A DNA stretch of 11,002 nucleotides, taken from contig CAZNFR010000102.1 of the NCBI GenBank assembly GCA_964572225.1, positions 1-11,002 of the forward strand, read 5' to 3'. The translations under genes and the position numbers were made by a program. A model generated the notes under the pieces. That model saw only the letters and a list, made by a program, of their open reading frames with translations, had not been told where the DNA came from and searched no databases. Below, one piece after another: positions 1 to 6,289 of this stretch; positions within the stretch are counted from its first letter, which is position 1, and every line of letters starts with the position of its first letter. The DNA comes from CAZNFR01 sp964572225 (GTDB lineage Bacteria; Bacteroidota; Bacteroidia; Bacteroidales; GCA-2748055).

Positions 1-25
1 GGGATGGAGGGGGATGGAGGGGGAT
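1..25. repeat. G-rich 10-bp tandem repeat at the window edge
   Basis: The unit GGGATGGAGG occurs twice in direct tandem (1-10 and 11-20) and a third copy starts at 21 (GGGAT). The array may extend beyond the left edge. G runs fall at 1-3, 9-13 and 19-23. The block lies upstream of the first gene, in intergenic DNA. The core GGGGAT resembles the G-rich motifs at 3254-3282 and 10834-10874, so it is probably a member of the same intergenic repeat family (inference). No protein reading is supported. Confidence 0.7.
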
Positions 26-138
26 ATGTTTTATAAAATTCCCATTTCACAGCAGGCACTGCATTAAACTCTTAATTTTACCTTTCGCAAAAATGGGAAG
101 TGGGGGGAACAAAAATACATAACCCTTAATTATCTTAC

Positions 139-1476
139 ATGAAAAATATTCTTATTCTCGGCGCAGGCCTTTCTTCTTATACTCTGGTTCAGTACCTGCT
201 TGAGCATTCTTTGCAATTCAATTGGAAGATCCGTGTGGGAGACGTTTCGGTAGAAGAGGCCCGGAAAAAAACCGGGAACCACCCCAATGCCATGGCGGTT
301 TTCATAAATGTTGAGGACCAGGATCATCTGATAACCGAGATCCGGAAGGCGGATATTGTGGTTTCCATGCTGCCTCCCCGTTTCCACATCAGGATTGCGG
401 AAGAATGCATCCGTTTCGGGGTAAACATGGTGACCGCATCCTATGTTTCGGGTCAGCTAAGGCAGCTGGATGAAAGAGCGAAAGAAAAGAATATTATTAT
501 CCTTAACGAAATGGGCGTGGATCCCGGTATCGATCATATGTCGGCCATGCGAATCATCAACCGGCTGAAAGAAGACGGGGACAGGCTCATTGCATTTGAG
601 TCAGCTACCGGCGGACTCGTTGCTCCGGAGTATGATAACAATCCCTGGAACTACAAATTTACCTGGGCACCGCGTAATGTGGTACTTGCAGGGGCAGGTG
701 GGGCCCGATTCCTGCACAACAATAAATTTAAGTATATTCCCTATCACAAGCTCTTTAAACGATATGAGATCATAGAGATCCCGGATTTGGGACAGTTTGA
801 GGTCTATCCCAACCGGGATTCTCTGCAATATCAGGAAACATACGGCCTGGAGGATCTTTCCACCATGTTCCGGGGGACCATCCGCAGGCCGGGATTTTGC
901 GATGCCTGGGATCTTTTGGTTCAATTAGGTGCGACCGACGACACCTACACCATGGACGATACGGAACATATGACCTTCCGGGAATTCACCAACAGCTTCC
1001 TTGCCTACAACATTGTGGATCCGGTTGAGAAAAAGGTGGCCGATTACCTCGGGATCCCTCCCGACTCGGCACTAATGGAAAAATTAAGGTGGTTGGGATT
1101 ATTCGATGACACGGTGATCGGCATACCCGGACTCACACCTGCGAGGGCCCTTCAGCTTATCCTTCAGAAAAAATGGCAGATGGGCCCGGAAGATAAGGAT
1201 ATGATCGTTATGCAGCATCAGTTCGATTATATGCGTCTGGGCAGGCATAAAAAGCTTTTTTCCACCATGGTGCTAATTGGGGAAGATACGGTAAACACAG
1301 CCATGTCAAAATCGGTCGGACTGCCCGTTGCCATTGCAACCCGGCTGATCCTGGAAAATAAAATTCAGTCCAAAGGGGTTTGCATACCTGTCTTTAAAGA
1401 GATCTATGAGCCGGTAATGGATGAACTGGAAAATTACGGGATCGTTTTTACCGAGAATGAGATCGTGATTTCCTAG
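139..1476 (+). CDS. Saccharopine dehydrogenase family protein (NADP-binding)
   Basis: A 445-residue soluble oxidoreductase of the saccharopine dehydrogenase/reductase (LYS9-like) family. Known members interconvert saccharopine with glutamate plus alpha-aminoadipate semialdehyde in lysine metabolism; use of that substrate here is inferred. The N-terminus is a Rossmann nucleotide-binding fold (ILGAGLSS, residues 6-13). It continues with VVSMLPP (74-80) and NEMGVDPGIDHM (123-134), typical of this family. The C-terminal catalytic region begins with NPWNYKFTWAPRNVVLAG (168-185), closely matching the conserved family motif. Length fits the stand-alone enzyme and there is no fused lysine-ketoglutarate reductase domain. 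The ATG at 139 puts the Rossmann strand immediately at the N-terminus, so this start is favoured. The leader is AT-rich without a Shine-Dalgarno. The gene stands alone on its strand, and its TAG overlaps the stop of trmN6 on the other strand. The family is secure, the exact reaction less so. Confidence 0.88.
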   Translation: MKNILILGAGLSSYTLVQYLLEHSLQFNWKIRVGDVSVEEARKKTGNHPNAMAVFINVEDQDHLITEIRKADIVVSMLPPRFHIRIAEECIRFGVNMVTASYVSGQLRQLDERAKEKNIIILNEMGVDPGIDHMSAMRIINRLKEDGDRLIAFESATGGLVAPEYDNNPWNYKFTWAPRNVVLAGAGGARFLHNNKFKYIPYHKLFKRYEIIEIPDLGQFEVYPNRDSLQYQETYGLEDLSTMFRGTIRRPGFCDAWDLLVQLGATDDTYTMDDTEHMTFREFTNSFLAYNIVDPVEKKVADYLGIPPDSALMEKLRWLGLFDDTVIGIPGLTPARALQLILQKKWQMGPEDKDMIVMQHQFDYMRLGRHKKLFSTMVLIGEDTVNTAMSKSVGLPVAIATRLILENKIQSKGVCIPVFKEIYEPVMDELENYGIVFTENEIVIS

Positions 1477-2186
1477 AAATCAAGGTAAAAATCCCTGGTC
1501 AGATTGCGGTATTTCTCCGAATAATCATGCCTTTTGCCAGATTCGATAACCAACTCATCTTCTTTTTTTTCACCTGGTTGAATCGAAAATTCCATCATAA
1601 CGCGACTTACATCTTTTACGGGGGAAGGGCGAATCTGCAGCTTATTGCGCAAAAAAAGACCTTTAGAGAGGACCTGCTTCAGTTCATCTCCTCCTGAGGG
1701 AACAATGATGCATAATCTTCCCTCCGGACTCAGCATGTTATGAGAACACTCAATGAGGTCGTAAGCTGACAACCCTTCGGAATGTCTTGCCAGAGTCCGG
1801 CTTCTGGAATGTGAATGGAGAGAATTTCGAAAATAGGGTGGATTGGAAACGATCAGATCATAGTCTGGCCGTGCAGAACGGGCAAACCTCCGGAAGTCGG
1901 CATGAACCAGGTTCAACCTGTCAAACCAGGGTGAGTTCCGGAAATTCTCAATGGCTTCTCCCGCGGCCTGAGGATCCATTTCCACTGCATCAATAACGGC
2001 CCCCGGAAATCGCTGAGCCAGCATCAGCGCGATCAGTCCGGTTCCCGTCCCTACATCCAGTGCCTTTGAAAACCCCGGGGCACCCTGGGCCCATGCCCCC
2101 AGCAGAACTCCGTCGGTACCCACCTTCATGGCAGAACGTGATTGTTGAATGGTGAATTGTTTAAAGCGAAACCAATTATTTGGCAT
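1473..2186 (-). CDS. trmN6: tRNA1(Val) (adenine(37)-N6)-methyltransferase
   Basis: A 237-residue class I SAM-dependent N6-adenine methyltransferase of the YfiC/TrmN6 family, which makes m6A at position 37 next to the anticodon of valine tRNA in the cytoplasm. The family hallmark FKQFTIQQ...MKVGTDGVLLGAW covers residues 8-32. The SAM-binding loop DVGTGTG is at 44-50, the acidic end of strand 2 is at VEMD (68-71), and the catalytic NPPY motif of amino-methyltransferases is at 115-118 within DLIVSNPPYF. Length is close to the E. coli enzyme. The start at 2186 lies 9 bp after the stop of the upstream glycosyltransferase gene, so the two are probably co-transcribed, although no functional link is apparent. 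Its TAG is read from the same CTAG (1473-1476) that ends the convergent dehydrogenase gene. Confidence 0.92.
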   Translation of the reverse strand: MPNNWFRFKQFTIQQSRSAMKVGTDGVLLGAWAQGAPGFSKALDVGTGTGLIALMLAQRFPGAVIDAVEMDPQAAGEAIENFRNSPWFDRLNLVHADFRRFARSARPDYDLIVSNPPYFRNSLHSHSRSRTLARHSEGLSAYDLIECSHNMLSPEGRLCIIVPSGGDELKQVLSKGLFLRNKLQIRPSPVKDVSRVMMEFSIQPGEKKEDELVIESGKRHDYSEKYRNLTRDFYLDF

Positions 2187-2195
2187 ACTTTAAGC

Positions 2196-3176
2196 TTAAG
2201 TTCGTGAGGACTCCCTGAAATTTCCTATTCTCCGGTAATTCTTAAATCCCATCCGGTCGCGTAAAAACGGGAGTTTTGACAGAGGGGTAAACAACCGGTA
2301 CTTCAGTCGCTCGTGCTTAAACTTTTTCCTCCCGGGACTAATCTTTCCGGTGTATTGCAGATCTTTTTCCCAGTCAAAACCCGCGATCCAGTCCTTCATC
2401 ACCTCCGGATGATCCCCTGTAAAAACCGGGAGCCTGTGAAGGGGACCGTAGTCATATTTTTCACCCAGACCCTTCAGCATTTTTCCTGATACGCGGCGGT
2501 TGGATCCAAAATTTACATTTACCCTTCCCTTTCTTTTGTTGGTCATGATTTCGGGGGGACGGCTTCCTCCATAGTGATAGATGCTGGCATTGAGCTCAAG
2601 GACATTGAGTTTGCGTGAGTGGTCTTTCGAACGGTAATCATCGGCAGTATAAGCAAATGAGTGGTAGAACCGGAATGACTGGGCGTCGCGCCAGGAATGG
2701 ATCTCCGGAAGATTTCGGATAATGCGTATCTCCCTGGGGTACCAGGCGTAGGAATCATGGTAATGCCGGAAATCACCCCAGAAATGATAGTAGTGAAACA
2801 AAAACCCTTCCACCGATAAATCCTCCAGGGAATCCTGCATTGCGCGACGGATAAGAGGATGGTCCTTTTCATGCATGGCCTCATCGCTCTGAATGTATAT
2901 GAGCCAGTCGCCCGAACACAGATCCTTTGCCATATCGGTCTGATGAGCAAAAACCACGGTACCCGGATAAGATTCCGTGTTCCATCGATTGTGGTGAATC
3001 TTGATTTTTTCGGAATCTATGCTGCGGACAATGGCTTCCGTAGAATCCCCGGGATCGCTGTCGCCCAGAAGAACGATGAACTCATCCACCAGCGGAAGTA
3101 CCGAAAGAATCGACTCCCTGACGGGGATAAACAGCTTTTCTGCGTTCTTAACAAAAGTAAATCCGCTGATCTTCAT
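2196..3176 (-). CDS. GT2-like glycosyltransferase with a QSDE variant motif
   Basis: A 326-residue probable glycosyltransferase with a GT-A fold. The N-terminus (KISGFTFVKNAEKL, 2-15) starts the nucleotide-binding strand, and DEFIVLLGDSDPGDST (31-46) matches the second GT2 block. WLIYIQSDEAMHEKD (91-105) occupies the place of the DxD-type metal/sugar-nucleotide motif. Here the usual first Asp is Gln, giving QSDE rather than DADE. The middle and C-terminal parts are rich in aromatic and basic residues and end with RGKSR-like basic stretches (about 210-230 and 285-310), with no clear membrane span. Such enzymes commonly build surface polysaccharide or lipid-linked glycans at the inner membrane, but donor and acceptor cannot be read from the sequence. 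It is the first gene of a pair with trmN6 and is divergent from another glycosyltransferase gene 218 bp away. Confidence 0.8.
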   Translation of the reverse strand: MKISGFTFVKNAEKLFIPVRESILSVLPLVDEFIVLLGDSDPGDSTEAIVRSIDSEKIKIHHNRWNTESYPGTVVFAHQTDMAKDLCSGDWLIYIQSDEAMHEKDHPLIRRAMQDSLEDLSVEGFLFHYYHFWGDFRHYHDSYAWYPREIRIIRNLPEIHSWRDAQSFRFYHSFAYTADDYRSKDHSRKLNVLELNASIYHYGGSRPPEIMTNKRKGRVNVNFGSNRRVSGKMLKGLGEKYDYGPLHRLPVFTGDHPEVMKDWIAGFDWEKDLQYTGKISPGRKKFKHERLKYRLFTPLSKLPFLRDRMGFKNYRRIGNFRESSRT

Positions 3177-3253
3177 TTATTGTGGATTCATCCGGGAATC
3201 TTGAGCCCGGTGAGGGTAAAAGTACTAAGGATTTGGGAAATAGGAAAGAAAAA

Positions 3254-3340
3254 GGGGGATTCGGGGATATAAGGATCTGGGGAGAGCTCCCTACCTAACC
3301 CCTAAACCCCTAAACCTTCTAAACCTTCTAAACTTCCCCC
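3254..3340. repeat. Intergenic G-rich block followed by CCCCTAAA repeats
   Basis: The spacer between two divergent glycosyltransferase genes has a two-part structure. A G-rich part (3254-3284) contains GGGGGAT, TCGGGGAT and GGATCTGGGGA. A C-rich part (3289-3340) contains CCCCTAAA twice in tandem (3299-3306, 3307-3314), then the variant CCTTCTAAA twice (3315-3323, 3324-3332), and ends with CTTCCCCC. Between the parts, GGGAG and CTCCC (3280-3284 and 3287-3291) can pair. The same order of motifs recurs at 10831-11002. No open reading frame with protein-like character covers this spacer. Function unknown. The block also lies where promoters for both flanking genes must sit, but I could not identify a convincing promoter. 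Confidence 0.75.
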
Positions 3341-3394
3341 ATTAGGTGATTAAACGCAATTTTACTAGCTTAGCGGATTCATTCTGAACTTCCG

Positions 3395-4150
3395 ATGAAA
3401 AAAGTCACCGCCATTATTCCCGCGTTTAACGAGGAAGAGAACATTGAAAAAGCACTGGATTCGGTTCGTTGGGCAGACGAGATCATAGTGGCCGACTCTT
3501 TCAGCAACGACAGAACCCTGGAAATTGCCAGAAAGTATAATGCTGTGATCCGGCAACGGGAATACAACAATTCGGCAAGTCAGAAAAACTGGATCATTCC
3601 CCAGGCAAGTCATGAATGGATCTTTCTTCTGGATGCAGATGAGGTGTGTACAGAGGAATTGAAAGAGGAGATTCAGAAAGTTCTTTCGGGGAAGCCTTCG
3701 GAGAGCGCTTTCTGGATTTACCGGTCAAACTATTTCATGGGCAGGAGAATACGCTACAGCGGATGGCAAAAGGATGCAGTGATCCGGTTGTTTATGAGAG
3801 ATAATTGCCGTTATCAGGAGTTGCATGTTCATGCTGAGATTGAGACCGAAGGGAAGGTTGGCAGACTTAAGAACCGGATAGAACATTATACTTACAAAGG
3901 TCTTGATCATTATTTCCGCAAATTTGACCGCTACACGACCTGGTCGGCGAGGGACCGGTTAAAAAAAACAAAGAAAGTAACATTGTTCCATCTGTTGGTA
4001 AAGCCTTTTTTCCGTTTTTTTAAGCAATACATAATTAAACTCGGGATATTGGACGGAAAAGTGGGGTTTATCCTCTGTTCGATGGCAGCCTGGAGTGTTT
4101 TTTTACGTTACCTCAAAGCATGGAGGATGCTGGAGAACGAAGAATTATAA
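3395..4150 (+). CDS. Glycosyltransferase family 2 (WaaE/LgtF-like)
   Basis: A 251-residue GT2 enzyme resembling the WaaE/KdtX/LgtF group, which adds glucose or a related sugar to the lipopolysaccharide inner core on the cytoplasmic face of the inner membrane. The sequence shows the standard order: VTAIIPAFNEEENIEKAL (4-21), EIIVADSFSNDRT (29-41), SQKNW (62-66), and the metal-binding LLDADE (78-83). These are followed by the family-specific HVHAEIETEG region (144-153) and a hydrophobic, basic C-terminus (about 195-240) that could lie against the membrane. Length is normal for the group. The acceptor sugar is not predictable. The start at 3395 is chosen because the first GT2 strand begins right after the Met; no Shine-Dalgarno is seen. 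A methyltransferase-like gene follows after 12 bp, suggesting a two-gene operon. Confidence 0.88.
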   Translation: MKKVTAIIPAFNEEENIEKALDSVRWADEIIVADSFSNDRTLEIARKYNAVIRQREYNNSASQKNWIIPQASHEWIFLLDADEVCTEELKEEIQKVLSGKPSESAFWIYRSNYFMGRRIRYSGWQKDAVIRLFMRDNCRYQELHVHAEIETEGKVGRLKNRIEHYTYKGLDHYFRKFDRYTTWSARDRLKKTKKVTLFHLLVKPFFRFFKQYIIKLGILDGKVGFILCSMAAWSVFLRYLKAWRMLENEEL

Positions 4151-4162
4151 GCAACTTTTTCA

Positions 4163-4843
4163 ATGGAGTCTTTCATAACACAAAGTATCCGGGAAATCCG
4201 GAACAATCTGAAGGGTAAGGAATGGAGGATACGGAACCGTATTCCTTATCTAAAATACCGGGAGGTTGAAATCTTTATGGAGATTTTCCGGAAGTTGAGG
4301 CCGGCAAGAATCCTGGAATGGGGATCGGGGTTCAGCACCCTGTACTTTCCGGAAAGACTTGATTTTCCGTTTGAATGGTACTCGATCGAACATCATCACG
4401 ACTGGTTTCATGAACTGGAAAAAATGAACCGAAACGAAAATGTAAGGATTATCCTGAAGGAGCCCGGGCAGTTCCCCTTTACCGATGAAGACGGCGATGG
4501 GGCTTATGAGGATCTGAAATCCTATGTCGATTATCCGGGGGAACTGGACGGATTTGATTGCATCATCATTGACGGCAGGGCCAGAAATGATTGTATGCTT
4601 AAAGCTGAGCAGATCCTTAATCCCGGGGGAGTGATCATACTTCACGATGCGAACAGGAAGCGTTATTACAAATACCAGGATCGTTTCATTAACAGGGCTC
4701 TTTTTCAGGATTACCGGCGATCGGCAGGGGGAATGTGGATCGGGAGTCCTGATCTTGCCCTGGACAAGATTCTGGACCTGAAGAAACATCGGAGAAGATG
4801 GGGACTGGTAAGGAATAAAGCGGCAAAGATCCTTTCCATCTAG
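4163..4843 (+). CDS. Class I SAM-dependent methyltransferase-like protein
   Basis: A 226-residue protein with the marks of a Rossmann methyltransferase. RILEWGSGFSTLYF (49-62) is the glycine-rich SAM loop, and WYSIEHHHDW (72-81) ends strand 2 with the acidic residue expected to hold the ribose. DCIIIDGRARNDCM (132-145) is motif IV, and ILNPGGVIILHDANR (151-165) is the motif V/VI strand that often follows in O-methyltransferases. The C-terminus is basic (KKHRRRWG). No signal peptide or membrane span is seen. The substrate is unknown. Its position 12 bp after a GT2 gene suggests modification of a glycan or its precursor, which is inference only. Its stop codon lies 3 bp from the stop of the convergent TIGR02757 gene, leaving no room for a separate terminator. 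Confidence 0.75.
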   Translation: MESFITQSIREIRNNLKGKEWRIRNRIPYLKYREVEIFMEIFRKLRPARILEWGSGFSTLYFPERLDFPFEWYSIEHHHDWFHELEKMNRNENVRIILKEPGQFPFTDEDGDGAYEDLKSYVDYPGELDGFDCIIIDGRARNDCMLKAEQILNPGGVIILHDANRKRYYKYQDRFINRALFQDYRRSAGGMWIGSPDLALDKILDLKKHRRRWGLVRNKAAKILSI

Positions 4844-4846
4844 TCC

Positions 4847-5635
4847 TTATAAACGAAAAGCGCTGAGTCCGAAGAGGGCAAAATCATATTTTACAGGGTC
4901 ATTCCCATCAAATTGCCTGAGTCTTGAGGTTAGTTCCTCCACGGCCTTCCAGTCATTTTGTTTCCTTTTGAGCAATCCGAGCTCCCTGGCAACCTTTCCG
5001 CTGTGAAGATCCAGGGGAATATAGAGTGAAGAGGACGGGATTTCCTCCCAGAAACCGAAATCAACCCCCGAATCGTCCTTTCGAACCATCCATCTCAGGA
5101 ACATTAGTATTCGCTTGGCAGCACTACCTTTAGATGGATTGGGGATATGTTTCCGGGTTCTGTTCAGATGAGGCAGGCCAAAAAAGACATCATGAAAATG
5201 GAGTATGCTTCCCGGGATGTTTCCGGTTTTTTTGTATCCATCATAAAACACCTGTTTTAGTCCTCCTTTGTTTCGGTAGATATCGGCCAGGGCCTGAAGA
5301 AAAAAGACACAGTCCTGACCGTTAAAGGTGCGGTGAACAAAGGGAAGGAACTCCAAAAAATCATCCGACGTTGCGTTAAGAAGAAATTCCCGGGGCCCAC
5401 CGGGCATTTTCGAAACCAGCCTGCCGGCATTCCGGATAATTACTTCCCGGTTTCCCCAGGCCAGAGTGGCAGAAAGGAGACCTGCTATCTCAATATCCTC
5501 TTCCCTGGTAAATTGATGTGGTATGCTAATGGGGTCGGTTCCGATGAAATCTCTTTGGTTGTAAAAACGGTAGTTCTCCTCCAGGAACAGGTATAGCTCT
5601 TTATCAGTCAAAACAGTGGTTATTTGACAAATCAT
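4847..5635 (-). CDS. TIGR02757 (DUF2400) family protein of unknown function
   Basis: A 262-residue protein that I recognise as the TIGR02757/DUF2400 family, widespread in Bacteroidota and without an established function. Visible conserved stretches are the early DPISIPHQF (34-42), GLLSATLAWGNR (52-63), FVHRTFNG (98-105), KRILMFLRWMVRKDDSGVDFGFW (174-196, read here as GSAAKRI onward), IPLDLHSGKVARELGLLKRK (207-226) and the C-terminal DPVKYDFALFGLSA (246-259). The C-terminal layout (basic helix, PLDxH, LTxxLRxFDxxDPVKYDFAL) is reminiscent of helix-hairpin-helix DNA glycosylases; that is an inference by eye. It is soluble, with no signal peptide. Its ATG overlaps the TGA of the LolD-like gene (ATGA, 5632-5635), which implies translational coupling at the end of the four-gene operon. 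Confidence 0.85.
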   Translation of the reverse strand: MICQITTVLTDKELYLFLEENYRFYNQRDFIGTDPISIPHQFTREEDIEIAGLLSATLAWGNREVIIRNAGRLVSKMPGGPREFLLNATSDDFLEFLPFVHRTFNGQDCVFFLQALADIYRNKGGLKQVFYDGYKKTGNIPGSILHFHDVFFGLPHLNRTRKHIPNPSKGSAAKRILMFLRWMVRKDDSGVDFGFWEEIPSSSLYIPLDLHSGKVARELGLLKRKQNDWKAVEELTSRLRQFDGNDPVKYDFALFGLSAFRL

Positions 5636-6288
5636 GGATCAATGACCAGTCCGTCCTGCAGGGTTATCTTACGGTCGGACATATCTGCCAGGTTATTATC
5701 ATGAGTTACGATAACAATGGTTTGGGACAATTCATCCCGTAACCGGAAGAACAGGTCATGTAGCTCTTTTTTATTTTTGGAGTCCAGATTACCCGAAGGT
5801 TCATCGGCCAGGATGACTGCAGGATTATTAATCAGGGCTCTGGCAACGGCGACTCTTTGCTGCTCACCCCCGGAGAGTTCGGAGGGTTTGTGATCTTTCC
5901 TATGATCCAGTCCGAGAAGCTCAAGAAGCCGGTGGGATTCCTTTTCCACCTCCGGTTTTTTACGACCTGCAATATACGCGGGAATACAGACATTTTCAAA
6001 GGCGGTAAATTCAGGCAAAAGATGGTGAAACTGAAAAACGAATCCGATATTCAGATTCCGGAAACGGGCCATTTGACGGTTATTCAGCATGGAAATATCC
6101 TGATTATGGATGCTGACCCTTCCTGTGTCGAAAGGCAGGATGGTTCCCATGATCTGTAAAAGAGTGGTTTTACCGGCTCCGGAGGCACCCACTACCGAAA
6201 CGATTTCCTCTTTTTGTATTTCCAGGTTAATCCCTTTCAGTACTCTGATTTCGCCGAAGCTCTTGACTATGTTTTGTACCTCAATCAT
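5632..6288 (-). CDS. lolD: LolD-like ABC transporter ATP-binding protein
   Basis: A 218-residue ABC ATPase of the LolD/MacB type, whose characterised members power extraction of lipoproteins from the inner membrane together with LolC/LolE-type permeases. All ATPase motifs are intact: Walker A GASGAGKT (34-41), Q-loop Gln 86 in FVFQFHHLLPEF, signature LSGGEQQRVAVARAL (138-152), Walker B VILADEP (158-164) with Glu 163, D-loop NLD (167-169) and H-loop His 196 in IVTHD. The FQFHHLLPEFTAxENV stretch (85-100) is typical of LolD. The frame remains open 144 bp further upstream, but that part overlaps the antiporter gene and gives a Cys/Trp/Phe-rich unlikely sequence. The ATG at 6288 gives the normal LolD start MIEVQNIVKSF and leaves 1 bp to the upstream stop. 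No permease gene is in the window, so its partner is elsewhere; assignment to lipoprotein transport rather than another MacB-like export is likely but not certain. Confidence 0.87.
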   Translation of the reverse strand: MIEVQNIVKSFGEIRVLKGINLEIQKEEIVSVVGASGAGKTTLLQIMGTILPFDTGRVSIHNQDISMLNNRQMARFRNLNIGFVFQFHHLLPEFTAFENVCIPAYIAGRKKPEVEKESHRLLELLGLDHRKDHKPSELSGGEQQRVAVARALINNPAVILADEPSGNLDSKNKKELHDLFFRLRDELSQTIVIVTHDNNLADMSDRKITLQDGLVIDP

Positions 6289-6289
6289 A

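Noticed and set aside
79..86. TACCTTTC as a -7 box for the saccharopine dehydrogenase gene
   Set aside because: It misses the final G of TAnnTTTG and has no -33 partner; too weak to annotate.
3299..3332. Possible CRISPR array or true telomere
   Set aside because: Units are 8-9 bases with no spacers, and the sequence is internal to a bacterial gene cluster, so neither a CRISPR array nor a chromosome end fits.
3366..3373. TAGCTTAG as a -7 box for the GT2 gene at 3395
   Set aside because: One mismatch to TAnnTTTG and no visible -33 element; chance matches are expected in this AT-rich stretch.
4250..4789. 179-residue minus-strand open frame
   Set aside because: It is antisense to the methyltransferase-like gene, which has clear SAM-fold motifs.
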